A stretch of 64,000 nucleotides of DNA from Verrucomicrobiota bacterium (GCA_947454705.1 CANGKZ010000001.1:186001-250000), one strand, 5' to 3'; counted from the first letter of the stretch, positions 24,652-33,753 are shown. The notes: generated by a model from the sequence alone, not told the origin. Translations and numbers: made by a program.

Positions 24652-25880
24652 TGCGATTTCTCTAGGGATGGGAAAAGCTGCTGCATCAGGCCTTTCTTGT
24701 GGGTCTTGAGGGCTTCGAGCTTTTGCGTCTCGGCGGTGATCCGGGCGTCGAGGCTGCTCAGGCAGTCGGCGATACGGTGTTGTTCAGGGAGCTTGGGAGA
24801 GAGAATCCGCACCGACGAAAACAGGCTCTTATTGATAATGGGGACCGCCTGCCTTCCAGCCAGTAATGAGATACGTTCCGAGGCAAACGAGAGTGCGAAG
24901 TACACAAACCCGGCCGAATGCTTGGAGTTGGGAACCACAGCGTTGATCTGCTGGTTCGTTGCACAGTCACGAGCGTTTTGGGCAACTTTTCCAATTGTGG
25001 AGCCAATGCACACGAAGAGGACGCTTCCAGCCTTGATGGGACGAGTTTCGGCAAAGCCGTCTTCGGTCAGAGTCGTCTTGGTCTGATCGACAAACCGGAG
25101 GTCCGAGATGTCCGCCGGAGAAACGAATGGAATTTCACCGTCATAGAACTTCGGCTGGTTAGTACTTGGCGTGCTTCCTGTCACCACTTGGCCGAAATCA
25201 CCAACCGACTGAATGCCCCACTCCCCGGCGTTTTGGAACTCGGGGAAGCGGAGGCGGGGTTGGGTTTCGCCTTCGCGGGGAAAAAGCTGCTGCATCAGAC
25301 CTTTTTTATGGGTCTTGAGCGCCTCCACTTTCCGGGCTTGGGCCGCCAGCAACTCGTCCAAGGAACTCAGGCACTCGGCGATCTTTTGTTGTTCGGCCTT
25401 TTGCGGCGGCAATGCCACTCTGAATTGCCCAAGCGTTGTCTTTTGAATGTTAGGGAGTCCGGAGCCAATTCGAAGCGCCATTATCTCCCGTTGTTTGGCT
25501 TGCAGCGCGAAGAAAAGGCAGAGCTTCTCTACCTGGGGCTTCACCGCCAATGAATAGCAGTGACCACCACTCCAAAAGGGGTCCCTGATGAACTGAACGT
25601 AACCACACGAATTCCCTCCCTCGCTAATGATGATCGTTTCGGCCTCTCTGTTGGCCTGATGGGTAAACGACGAGGGTTGAATTCCTCCGTTGTAGTGCGG
25701 GAAACGCCCAGATGCGTCCTTATCGGATGCAGCGAGCTGATCACCTTTTTTTAGAAAACAAAGCCCTATCAACGCATTGGAAGTCCACGGTTCCTCTTCT
25801 GCAAAAGCCGGAAACCGCAGCTTCGGCACCAGCACCGAAGCGGCTTCTTCCTCGATGGTGATGTTCGCTTTATTGCTCAT
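24648..25880 (-). CDS. hsdS: Type I restriction specificity subunit HsdS
   Basis: 410 residues from ATG 25880 (inside the 3' end of hsdR, 11-bp overlap). Two target-recognition domains are each followed by a conserved helical spacer: LSSLDELLAAQARKVEALKT, then HKKGLMQQLFP in the middle, and LSSLDARITAETQKLEALKT, then HKKGLMQQLFP at the end. That twofold repeat is the hallmark of HsdS, which sets the bipartite DNA target of the type I enzyme. The recognised sequence cannot be read from the protein. Confidence 0.92.
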   Translation of the reverse strand: MSNKANITIEEEAASVLVPKLRFPAFAEEEPWTSNALIGLCFLKKGDQLAASDKDASGRFPHYNGGIQPSSFTHQANREAETIIISEGGNSCGYVQFIRDPFWSGGHCYSLAVKPQVEKLCLFFALQAKQREIMALRIGSGLPNIQKTTLGQFRVALPPQKAEQQKIAECLSSLDELLAAQARKVEALKTHKKGLMQQLFPREGETQPRLRFPEFQNAGEWGIQSVGDFGQVVTGSTPSTNQPKFYDGEIPFVSPADISDLRFVDQTKTTLTEDGFAETRPIKAGSVLFVCIGSTIGKVAQNARDCATNQQINAVVPNSKHSAGFVYFALSFASERISLLAGRQAVPIINKSLFSSVRILSPKLPEQHRIADCLSSLDARITAETQKLEALKTHKKGLMQQLFPSLEKSQ

Positions 25881-28800
25881 ACGCGCTGAGTCCTGAAATC
25901 TCGCGGCCACCGGCCCGCTTGGTGAGGTAGGGGTGGAGGTCCTCCATGAGGACGAGCTCGGCCTGGGTGCGGGCTTTCCAGCCGAGGTCCCGCGGAGCCA
26001 TGAGGTCGCTCAGCCGCTCGCCATCGAAGATCATGCGGTCAAAGATGCCGTCCACGAAGGTTTGCAGGGCGGCGGTGGCGAGGCCGTTCTTTTGGGCGAT
26101 GGCGGCGAGTTCCCTGCTGTTCTTCTCGGCCTTGAAGCGGGTGTAGCCCTCACGGATCGCGGTCTCGCTCAGACCCTCGCCTGCTTGGAGCGTGCCGATG
26201 TATTCGGCGATGTCGTCACGCTCGTTCATGAACTTGGCATCCGCGCTGATGAGGCCGATGAGCTGTTCGCGGGTCATCTTCGATTTCTCCGGCCCCTTAG
26301 CGGAGAACTTCGCGATCAGCCCCATGATGTAGTCGTAATCGATGACGGCAGAGGCGAAGAGCACGAACTCAAAGTCGATCTGGTCGGCGGGAGCCTCCTT
26401 GTCTGGCTGATCGAGGTGCTTGCCTCGCTGCTCTTTGATGCGCTGGGCGGTCTCCAGATAGGCTCCGCGAAACCCACGCAGGTTCTCCTCGGGCAGGATG
26501 CTCTGGATGGTGCCTTTGTTCTCCTCGGTGAGGTCGGTGTATTGGTCGAGCTGGGTCTTGAGTCGCTGGACCTCCTTGAAGCGTTCGATGAAGACCGTCT
26601 TGGCGGCATCGCCCTTCAGATTGGCCACGGCGGACGGAGCGCAATCGAGCCCCTGGGACTGCATGAAGGCCTCCAACTTCTGCACGGCCACCTCTAGCTT
26701 CTGGATGACCACCGGTGCCTTGTCCACCAGCCAGATCTCCCGGGCCTGCTCGGCGGTCTTTTCGCCGGAGAAGAGCGCGATGGCGGCATCGACGGCGTCC
26801 TGCTGCTGACGGAAGTCGAGGATGTTGCCGTAGGGCTTGGTGCCATTGAGCACCCGATTGGTGCGAGAGAAGGCCTGGATGAGTCCGTGATGCCGCAGGT
26901 TCTTGTCGACGTAGAGCGTGTTGAGGTACTTCGAATCGAATCCGGTCAGCAGCATGTCCACCACGATCGTCAGGTCGATCTTCTGCGCAGCAGGGTAGTC
27001 GGCATTGGGCCACTGCTGGTCTTTGATGCGTTTCTGAACGTCCTGGTAGTAGAGGTCGAACTCGCCGATCCGGTGGTTGGTGCCATAGCGTGCATTGTAA
27101 TCGGCAAGGATGCCCTTCAGTGCGGCCTTCTTGCCTTCCGGGTCCACCTCGTTGTCCGACTGCTCCTGCGGCAGGTCTTCCTGGATCTGCCGTACATCGG
27201 GATCGCCCTCGGCGGGCGGAGAGAAGACGCAGGCGATGTTCAGCGGCTTGAAGTCGGGATCGGCGGCCTGCTTGTCCGCCTGCATCGTCTTGAACAGGGC
27301 GTGGTATTCGATGGCGTCATTGATCGACGCGGTCGCCAGGATGGCATTGAAGCGGCGACCTGCGGTGGCGGCATCGTGCTTGGCCAGGATGGCTTCGATG
27401 ACGGCCTTCTTGGCGATAGGTTCGCCGGGCTTGGGTGCGTTGTTGCCCTCGGGCTTGTAGTAGTCGATGTGGAACCGCAGGACGTTCCCATCCTCGATGG
27501 CGTGAGTGATGGTGTAGGCGTGGAGCTGCTTCTCGAAGAGGTCCACGGTGGTGCGCATGGAGGCCGTGGCGTCCTCGATCTTATGCAGGGAGGCGTTGGC
27601 CTCGAAGATGGGCGTGCCGGTGAACCCGAAGAGCTGGGCCTTGGGGAAGAACTCCTTGATGGCCTTGTGGTTCTCACCGAACTGCGAGCGGTGGCATTCG
27701 TCGAAGATGAAAACGAGGCGTTTGTCCTGAAGCGTTTCGAGCTGCTCTTTGTAGGTTGGCTGGTCGTTCTTCTTCCGCTGCGTGTTGCGTTTGCTGGTCT
27801 CATCCAAGGCCAGGCCGAGCTTCTGGATGGTGGTGACGATGACCTTGTCGGCGTAGTCCTCCGACAGGAGACGGCGGACGAGCGCAGCGGTGTTGGTGTT
27901 CTCCTCGACGCAGCGTTCCTGGAAGCGGTTGAACTCCTCGCGGGTCTGGCGGTCGAGGTCCTTGCGATCCACCACGAACACGCACTTGTGGATGTGGTCG
28001 TTGAGCTTGAGCAGGGTGGAGGCCTTGAAGGAGGTGAGCGTTTTGCCGCTGCCGGTGGTGTGCCAGACGTAGCCATTGCCTGAGTCCTCCTCGATGCACT
28101 TCACCATCTGCTGCACGGCATAGACCTGATAGGGCCGCATGATCATCAGCTTCTGCTCGCTGACGATGAGCACCATGTAGCGGCTGATGGTCCGGCCCAG
28201 GTCGCACTTCTTCAGGAAGCGATCGGCGAAGTCATCGAGGTGACGGATCTTGCGGTTGCCCTCGTCGGCGAACTCATAGACGGGCAGGAAGCGCTCATCG
28301 GCATTGAAAGCGAAGTGCCGGGCGTTGTTGTTGGCGAAGTAGAAGGTGTGGTCGCGATTGCTGACGATGAAGAGCTGGAGGAAGCAGAGCAGCGTCTTGG
28401 TGTAGCCGTTGCCCGGGTCGTTCTTGTACTCGACGATCTGCTCGATGGCCCGCCGGGGATTGACGCCCAGGGTCTTTAGCTCGATCTGCACGCAGGGCAC
28501 ACCGTTGATGAGGAGGAGCACATCGTAGCGGTGGTGGCTGTAGTCGGTGTTGATCCGGAGTTGGTTGACGACCTCGAAGTGGTTTTTGCACCAGTCCTTG
28601 ATGTTAACCAAGGTGTAGTTGAGCGGTGTGCCGTCATCGCGGGTGAAGGCGTTGCGCTCGCGGAGGGTGCGCGAGGCGGTGAAGACATCCGGGGTGACGA
28701 TCTCGTCCAAGAGCCGGGCAAACTCGGCATCCGTGAGGCGGACGTGGTTCAGCTCCTCGAACTTTTCCCGGAAGTTCCTCTCCAGCGAAGCCCGGTCGGT

Positions 28801-28929
28801 GATGTCCCGACGGTATTCGTACTTCAGCCCCTGAAGCCTGCCGATGAAGCCGTACTCGATGCCGTCTTCCCTGAGGACTGACCTCTGGGACTCTGTAGGC
28901 GGGTCATAGCTGGAATTGGAAGCAGGCAT
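25870..28929 (-). CDS. hsdR: Type I restriction endonuclease HsdR (EcoR124-like)
   Basis: 1019 residues. The PD-(D/E)xK nuclease is at ~136-152 (Asp in YDVLLLINGVPCVQIELK, then E-x-K). The motor has Walker A TTGSGKT (291-297), DECH box IFDECHRSQFGE (~410) and helicase motif FGFTGTPI. It has a C-terminal helical region as in EcoR124I-type enzymes, which translocate and cut DNA lacking the cognate methylation. It heads the minus-strand operon hsdR-hsdS-unknown-DUF1828-hsdM. The gene is intact although hsdM is frameshifted. Confidence 0.93.
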   Translation of the reverse strand: MPASNSSYDPPTESQRSVLREDGIEYGFIGRLQGLKYEYRRDITDRASLERNFREKFEELNHVRLTDAEFARLLDEIVTPDVFTASRTLRERNAFTRDDGTPLNYTLVNIKDWCKNHFEVVNQLRINTDYSHHRYDVLLLINGVPCVQIELKTLGVNPRRAIEQIVEYKNDPGNGYTKTLLCFLQLFIVSNRDHTFYFANNNARHFAFNADERFLPVYEFADEGNRKIRHLDDFADRFLKKCDLGRTISRYMVLIVSEQKLMIMRPYQVYAVQQMVKCIEEDSGNGYVWHTTGSGKTLTSFKASTLLKLNDHIHKCVFVVDRKDLDRQTREEFNRFQERCVEENTNTAALVRRLLSEDYADKVIVTTIQKLGLALDETSKRNTQRKKNDQPTYKEQLETLQDKRLVFIFDECHRSQFGENHKAIKEFFPKAQLFGFTGTPIFEANASLHKIEDATASMRTTVDLFEKQLHAYTITHAIEDGNVLRFHIDYYKPEGNNAPKPGEPIAKKAVIEAILAKHDAATAGRRFNAILATASINDAIEYHALFKTMQADKQAADPDFKPLNIACVFSPPAEGDPDVRQIQEDLPQEQSDNEVDPEGKKAALKGILADYNARYGTNHRIGEFDLYYQDVQKRIKDQQWPNADYPAAQKIDLTIVVDMLLTGFDSKYLNTLYVDKNLRHHGLIQAFSRTNRVLNGTKPYGNILDFRQQQDAVDAAIALFSGEKTAEQAREIWLVDKAPVVIQKLEVAVQKLEAFMQSQGLDCAPSAVANLKGDAAKTVFIERFKEVQRLKTQLDQYTDLTEENKGTIQSILPEENLRGFRGAYLETAQRIKEQRGKHLDQPDKEAPADQIDFEFVLFASAVIDYDYIMGLIAKFSAKGPEKSKMTREQLIGLISADAKFMNERDDIAEYIGTLQAGEGLSETAIREGYTRFKAEKNSRELAAIAQKNGLATAALQTFVDGIFDRMIFDGERLSDLMAPRDLGWKARTQAELVLMEDLHPYLTKRAGGREISGLSAYEQ

Positions 28930-29101
28930 TAGGGGAGGTGGAGATCCGATGGGTGCCTAATGTACTGCTGGAGTTGCCGGACACGGAGCACCTCCGACCC
29001 ACCAACCTGTTCACAAACCACCCCATCCAGACGGCTCGAAAAACCGTCGCCCAGACGCACTTCGCGGTGTCCGACGAGCCTGTTCACAATACAAATGGTT
29101 C

Positions 29102-29734
29102 GTGACCGCCTCAGCGACAGCACTTTACGTCAGGGTCTCCACCGCCGACCAAAGGACCGACTCCCAAACGGAGGAGTTGGAGGCTTTTTGTCAGACCAGA
29201 GGCTACTCAAGAATCAGGCTCTTCGTCGAGCGTGAGTCCGGTGCAAAAGTCACTCGGCCACAACTGGACGCCATGATGAGCGAGATCCGGGCCGGCAAGG
29301 TGGCCCGGGTGGTCGTGTACAAGCTGGACCGGCTGGGCCGCAGCCTCACCCACCTCGCCCTCATCCTGGACGAGCTTCAACGGCTGGGTGTCTCCCTCAT
29401 CTGTACCTCCCAAGGCATCGACACCAGCGGCGACAACCCAGCAGGACGGCTTCAACTGGGCGTCCTTATGGCCGTGGCCGAATTCGAGCGCAGTCTGATC
29501 CGGGAACGGGTCAACGCAGGCCTTCGGGCCGCCAAGGGCCGTGGCGTCAAGCTGGGCAGGCCGTCAACCCTGGCAGACCGGCGTGAGAAGATCCTCCAGT
29601 TGAAGGCCCAAGGAGTCGGCCTGCGGGAGACGGCTCGGCGACTGGAGATGCCTGCGTCTTCGGTGGCCAAGGTGATCAAGGCCAGCAGCGGCGGAGGCGA
29701 GAGCCTTTCCCAGGATTATCCCGGGTATCGATGA
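29102..29734 (+). CDS. Serine recombinase (resolvase family)
   Basis: 210 residues from GTG 29102. The catalytic Ser lies in LYVRVSTADQRTDSQ; the resolvase core continues with VVVYKLDRLGRSLTHLALIL and GVLMAVAEFERSLIRERV. The C-terminal helix-turn-helix is in GVGLRETARRLEMPASSVAK. Size fits small resolvases/invertases that act at paired short sites. CCTGTTCACAA occurs twice just upstream (29005 and 29080) and could be part of its target. It is convergent with the gene at 29866 and shares a terminator with it. A second, truncated copy of its 3' end lies at 31857-32045. Confidence 0.9.
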   Translation: MTASATALYVRVSTADQRTDSQTEELEAFCQTRGYSRIRLFVERESGAKVTRPQLDAMMSEIRAGKVARVVVYKLDRLGRSLTHLALILDELQRLGVSLICTSQGIDTSGDNPAGRLQLGVLMAVAEFERSLIRERVNAGLRAAKGRGVKLGRPSTLADRREKILQLKAQGVGLRETARRLEMPASSVAKVIKASSGGGESLSQDYPGYR

Positions 29735-29826
29735 CAGCATGGGCCTAAGCCAGCAAGCAAGCCACGGGGATACCTCTGGCTTACTGCCAACATGAAATGT
29801 CGGCGCGGACCTGTCTCCCAAGGAGG

Positions 29827-29857
29827 AAAACCCCGGTGGAATGCCACCGGGGTTTTT
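29827..29857. terminator. Bidirectional terminator
   Basis: Perfect stem AAAACCCCGGTGG / CCACCGGGGTTTT with loop AATG, with A-run and T-run on the two sides, between convergent genes. Confidence 0.9.
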
Positions 29858-29865
29858 GAACTTAC

Positions 29866-30840
29866 TCAATACAGGGCATAGGAGAGGTCGTTGATTGAGC
29901 CTGCCATTCCAAGTTCATGGGGATCGCGGCAAGCAAAAAGCAGGCGCCGACGATTGGCTTTTGAGTAACTTGAGCCCATTGGGAATGATCCGGGGATCAT
30001 CCAACGGGATTGCGGTTCAGTGATGATCCCATCAATGCCTGCATCGCGCATGGTATGCATGACGCTGTACTGGGCGTCTGAGTAGGAAGACCAAGATTCC
30101 CAGTCGGCCTTGACCCAGATTTCAAGCCCCTCCTCCAAGTCGCAAACGATAGCGATGATCGGAAGCTGGACTTCACGCAACGCCTTAAGTGCCAATGGTG
30201 TCGTCGATGCAGACACCTTGTAGATTACAACGGCCTCGTGCATCCCACACATCACCCGGCCATATGAACCATCCGGTCGGGTAACATCCTCGAGGCGGGC
30301 CTTGTAGGAGATGAAATCGCAAGAAAGACCGGAAGACTGACGAACAAATTTGTCCCAATCCGGAGAGATGCTACCCAAAGCAGAATCAACCGCGACAAAA
30401 GCCATAGGATCAAGTGCCACATGGTTGAAGACGCCGAAATCTCGTTCCGAGTCGTAAGCTCGAGACAGACTCTCCTCCTCGAGAAACTCCCGCACCGCCT
30501 CTTTATTGGCGCGCAATTGAGCAGTAGTGGCGATAGAAGCGTTGATGTCTGCAGCTTCATTGGCGGCAGCATCAGGGCGGTCAATCACGTGGCTTTCCCT
30601 GGTAGTGATGCCAGAGTGCTTCGAGGCTCCAGTTCTGGAAAATCCACGATCGGAGGGTTCCACATTACCAACTTCAGTTCTCAAACTAGCCGGTGAGTTT
30701 GGCGCAACACCGTCCACCGTACTTTGAGTGGGCGATGAATGGCCAGTAATCGACCCGTAATGCGGACGCCCCTCTGGCCCAGCCTGTTCCACACACGGCG
30801 GTCGGTTGTCGGTATCGTTATCCTTTTGACGTTTGCTCAT
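29866..30840 (-). CDS. PrimPol-like degenerate protein
   Basis: About 324 residues from ATG 30840. The first ~110 are low-complexity. The folded part runs through REVQLPIIAIVCDLEEGLEI, DAQYSVMHTMRDAGIDGIIT and EPQSRWMIPGSF. The spacing resembles the primase domain of the gene at 9993-12299 (LPILSITKSGRRSYHAIIEV, then GFDTSCRNPGRLTRLAG). The usual SG-x-SxH active-site stretch is replaced by VCDLEEGLEIWV, so it may have lost catalysis. This is visual inference; it could be an unrelated protein. It is convergent with the serine recombinase. Confidence 0.45.
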   Translation of the reverse strand: MSKRQKDNDTDNRPPCVEQAGPEGRPHYGSITGHSSPTQSTVDGVAPNSPASLRTEVGNVEPSDRGFSRTGASKHSGITTRESHVIDRPDAAANEAADINASIATTAQLRANKEAVREFLEEESLSRAYDSERDFGVFNHVALDPMAFVAVDSALGSISPDWDKFVRQSSGLSCDFISYKARLEDVTRPDGSYGRVMCGMHEAVVIYKVSASTTPLALKALREVQLPIIAIVCDLEEGLEIWVKADWESWSSYSDAQYSVMHTMRDAGIDGIITEPQSRWMIPGSFPMGSSYSKANRRRLLFACRDPHELGMAGSINDLSYALY

Positions 30841-31097
30841 ATTAACCATCGACCAACGAATACTCGGTCCAACCTCAGTTGTAGAGGCCATGCGCGAATA
30901 TCCGCTGCGTGCCTTAGTTTTGTGGAACAGTCACGGCAACCAGGGCCTAGTTCGGCGCTACCACCGGTGCGTATTCCCAAGGGAGGAGTACGTCCCCAAG
31001 TAGCGGCCGTGCAGCTTTGAAAGTTTCCGTGTTTTATTTTTGACACCGTTCTGAAGACCGTCTTTCAAAGAGCGAGCCCCCCCCCCTAAGCGCTTCT

Positions 31098-31757
31098 GTG
31101 AAACCAACCAACGAGCCGACCCAGCCCCACCCAAGCCCACCTCCGACTGGCCCAGTGAAGAAAACCAAATGGGTAGCGGGACTAACTTCTTATGACTTGG
31201 ACGTCCTGCGGCACGCCCCAACTGAGGTCAAATTAGTGGAATCTCCCGTCAACGAAGGAAAGCCACGGGCCATAAGGGTTAGCCCAGTCGAATTCGCCTC
31301 CCTGGCATCACAGCTGGCCCAGCAGTATTGCCGAGCCAACTCAGCCCAGCGGTATTTCCGTGCGGCGGATGAACTGATCCGCCTTGCTGATTTCTACCTC
31401 AAGCGCAACCGGCGCGTGAGCTCCGCCCAACTGGTGGCGGAAGCAGAGCGGGACATCAACGGGGGATACGTTGCAATTTGTGTCGCCCTCCAGACTATAC
31501 TGAAGGGGGCAGGTGAAAAAAAGGGCAGGACCCAACTCGGCAACATTTCCACCCGGAATGGCCTAATTAAGGCCATGAAACGACTCTACGGTGATAAGTA
31601 TCTGGACTACATCGTCCGGCGAACCTTTCGTATCAAAGGCAAAGAGCGCGAAGAGGATGCCATCCACCAGACGACTGTTGACCTGATTTTGAAGGATCAG
31701 CGGCAGGCCAACCAACGCCGTGGCCGGCGCAAACTGGATGCGAGTAAAACCAAATAA
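31098..31757 (+). CDS. Unknown protein, basic C-terminus
   Basis: 219 residues from GTG 31098. A Pro-rich N-terminus (PHPSPPPTGPVKKTKW) is followed by helical segments (FASLASQLAQQYCRANSAQR, RAADELIRLADFYLKRNRRV) and a basic tail (ANQRRGRRKLDASKTK). It has no membrane segment. No family is recognised. Codon use is like its neighbours. It sits at the right end of the island between the PrimPol-like gene and a resolvase remnant. A nucleic-acid-binding role is possible given the tail. Confidence 0.55.
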   Translation: MKPTNEPTQPHPSPPPTGPVKKTKWVAGLTSYDLDVLRHAPTEVKLVESPVNEGKPRAIRVSPVEFASLASQLAQQYCRANSAQRYFRAADELIRLADFYLKRNRRVSSAQLVAEAERDINGGYVAICVALQTILKGAGEKKGRTQLGNISTRNGLIKAMKRLYGDKYLDYIVRRTFRIKGKEREEDAIHQTTVDLILKDQRQANQRRGRRKLDASKTK

Positions 31758-31856
31758 CCATGGCCACACTCATCCACGCTGGGACAGACAAAGCGGGTGA
31801 TTTGGCCATTGCCACGCCCTTGCCCCGCATTGGGGTGGGGATTCTGACCCATGAGC

Positions 31857-32045
31857 AAGGGCTGTGGCGTTAAGCTGGGTAGGCCTTCAACCTTTCCAGA
31901 CCGGCGTGAGGAGATCCTCCAGTTGAAAGCCGAAGGTGTCGGCCAGCGAGAGACAGCACGGCGGCTGACGATGCCGGCGTCCTCAGTGGCCAAGGTTTTG
32001 AAGAAGGCCCAGACCCCACCTGCCACTATTTCTGCCAAGGAGTGA
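31857..32045 (+). pseudogene. Truncated copy of serine recombinase C-terminus
   Basis: It reads GCGVKLGRPSTFPDRREEIL, then LKAEGVGQRETARRLTMPAS before SVAKVLKK, matching the last ~65 residues of the recombinase at 29102-29734 at about 80%. The similarity starts abruptly at GCAAGGGC near 31855. The catalytic domain is missing. Confidence 0.75.
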
Positions 32046-32288
32046 CCGGAGGCCCACGTCGGATGACCTTCATCCCAAGACATCCAATCATACTGGGCCT
32101 CAGGCCAAGGCACGCCGGAGACACCACGACCAGCTTGCCGGCACCAACAATGGTGAAGCCGAGGAATCTAGGAAACTTCCACCACCCTGCACCCCTCCAA
32201 CGGACAAGGCGTGGAGGCACCATGTTTTGGGCGAAGGATGGTCCCAATCGAGGACCGGAAACCAAGTCGGCGTGTCCTTGGAGGGGAT

Positions 32289-32365
32289 TGGTAGGGGTGG
32301 TGGGCTTTGAACCCACAACCTGACCCTTATAAAGAGCCTGCTCTGACCAGTTGAGCTACACCCCC
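32289..32365 (-). tRNA. tRNA-Ile(UAU)
   Basis: 77 nt including an encoded CCA end (TGG at 32289-32291 on the plus strand). Acceptor GGGGGTG pairs with CACCCCT; the anticodon stem GGCTC/GGGTC encloses loop TTTATAA, giving anticodon UAU for the AUA codon; T-arm GTGGG-TTCAAAG-CCCAC. Most bacteria read AUA with a CAU/lysidine tRNA, so a UAU type on an island is notable. It may help translate AUA-containing island genes. Confidence 0.88.
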
Positions 32366-32549
32366 ACGGGAAATGCCCGGGGAACCCCAGGATGGGGTCA
32401 TATCAGGTGCAGCTTGGAGCAGGCGGAGATCATCGACTGACGACCACAAAATACTGAGACGGTGAAGGACCGTACACGGTGTTTTCGCAGAAAACCGGCC
32501 AAGGATGGACTTGGACCTCAATAAGCCTCGGAACCACCCGCTCCTGTGA

Positions 32550-32864
32550 TCATGGCAGCTGGACAATTTTGCAAAGGAGGCGGTCACCCTCAAGGCGCAC
32601 CTCCACGCATCGATCACGACGCCCGTCAGTGAAATGGACCCTTCCCCAATGGGTCTGCCCAAACTGTTCAAACCCGGTCCCTTTCACCACCTTCCATTTC
32701 CCCGGATCAAAACCAGCCCTGACCATCGATTCCCTTGCCTTCGCCATTGCCAGGTCTTCGTTTAGGGCCTTGGGAGGATCCGTGAGCTGGAATTCATAGA
32801 CTGGGCTGGAACAACCGAGCAACAACCCGAGGCAAGCGGACAAAGAGGCTCGAACTGCATTCAT
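32550..32864 (-). CDS. Small putative lipoprotein
   Basis: 104 residues. The signal peptide ends in the lipobox LLGC (Cys 18). The mature part (EFQLTDPPKALNEDLAMAKA, then RVHFTDGRRDRCVEVRLEGD) has no recognised domain. It is close to the right island end and on the opposite strand to the nearest genes. It is likely exported and lipid-anchored; its role is unknown. Confidence 0.55.
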   Translation of the reverse strand: MNAVRASLSACLGLLLGCSSPVYEFQLTDPPKALNEDLAMAKARESMVRAGFDPGKWKVVKGTGFEQFGQTHWGRVHFTDGRRDRCVEVRLEGDRLLCKIVQLP

Positions 32865-33259
32865 GGTCTGTTCAGGTCAAATGGAGCAATGTCGGTGGCC
32901 GCTTGGAACCTGGACGAATGCCTTGGCACTCGTCAGATCAAACCGACCTCCAAGCAAGGGTCGGTCGCCTCTCCGCAAGATCAACCCGGCGGCGACCCAA
33001 ACCAAGATCGGCCGGGATGATCGAATGTGGGAATCATGGGACTGGGCATCTTCGCGTACGGCTTATCGGTGAGGATTTTTTCGCGTCAGCGAAGAATCAA
33101 GAAAAGCGCCACCCCCCACCCCACGTGGGTGATTTGCCCCTGATCCTTAGGTTCGATTCCGGGCCTGGAAACCTCGAGAAACCGGGCCGATCGGGGCGGT
33201 GTCGTATGACACTCGTATGACAGTGACCGGGAAAACTGCGAAAATGCTGAGGAAAAGAT
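32865..33259. other. Right junction region of island 1
   Basis: No convincing gene is seen. It holds the right arm-type repeats (33203-33222) and leads into the central attachment copy. Confidence 0.5.
33203..33222. repeat. Integrase arm-type repeats, right
   Basis: CGTATGACACTCGTATGACA carries GTATGACA twice, in the same orientation as the pair at 7724-7742. It marks the right end of island 1, about 40 bp before the attachment copy. Confidence 0.6.
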
Positions 33260-33289
33260 TGGAGCGGGTGAAGGGAATCGAACCCTCGT
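33260..33289. repeat. Attachment site copy B (tRNA-Gly 3' end)
   Basis: Identical 30-bp tRNA-Gly 3' end. It is the right boundary of island 1 and the left boundary of the small second element. Confidence 0.85.
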
Positions 33290-33753
33290 GATGATTACCA
33301 AAGCGGTTCTGTGCGGAACTCCCTAAATCAAGGCCAGAATCGAGGAGAAACGCCGCCATTTCAGTCCACCGGCTGGACTTGGAGTGAACGCATCACCACC
33401 GGATACCACTCCCGGCCAGACCTTGGTGCGATCACCGGTGGCTGCATCGTCAAGTTTTGCGTTGCCGTTCGGGCTTATTCTTCCCAGCTTGAGTAAACAT
33501 GGTGTTGTTGGTTCACTTTGGAAACAGCTCATTGCCGACGCTGGCCATGATCGATGACCATGGCTGTAGAGTTTATGAACAAATGATACAAGCATCCTTC
33601 CTGTTCGATGAACCTCGCGGCTCTCTGGCGTTGGCGTCGTTGTGCTTGATCTCTATGGCAGACGCCCCGGTGGACTGTTCGCTCATAAACACCCGCTTCC
33701 TCATCAATCAGATGGCAAAATTCAAAAACTGCGACCGACCACGCCCCATCAAT
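33290..33753. other. Leader region of first DUF1593 gene
   Basis: An open frame runs through this stretch from 33499, but the residues before ATG 33754 have no domain or signal character and are probably untranslated. No other gene is seen. Confidence 0.45.

Larger units (their letters stand above)
7622..33289. mobile_element. Island 1: integrative element in tRNA-Gly(CCC)
   Basis: About 25.6 kb between two copies of the 30-bp tRNA-Gly 3' end. It carries tyrosine recombinases at one end, a primase-helicase, a serine recombinase, a type I restriction-modification operon, an ECF sigma/kinase operon and a tRNA-Ile. Arm-type GTATGACA repeats occur near both ends (7724 and 33203). No conjugation genes are seen, so it is either mobilised by other elements or packaged and replicated in another way. 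Confidence 0.8.

Noticed and set aside
26887-28083. 398-codon plus-strand frame antisense to hsdR
   Set aside because: Reads Val/Gly/Asp-rich sequence produced by the antisense of the HsdR codons; no motif, no upstream signals.
29005-29090. Two CCTGTTCACAA repeats as possible DnaA boxes or CRISPR-like units
   Set aside because: Only two copies, 75 bp apart and without equal spacers; more likely part of a recombinase site or promoter. No CRISPR array was seen anywhere in the window.
7488-33289. Search for conjugation or type IV secretion genes in island 1
   Set aside because: None were recognised (no relaxase, coupling protein or VirB-type genes), so the island is not called an ICE.
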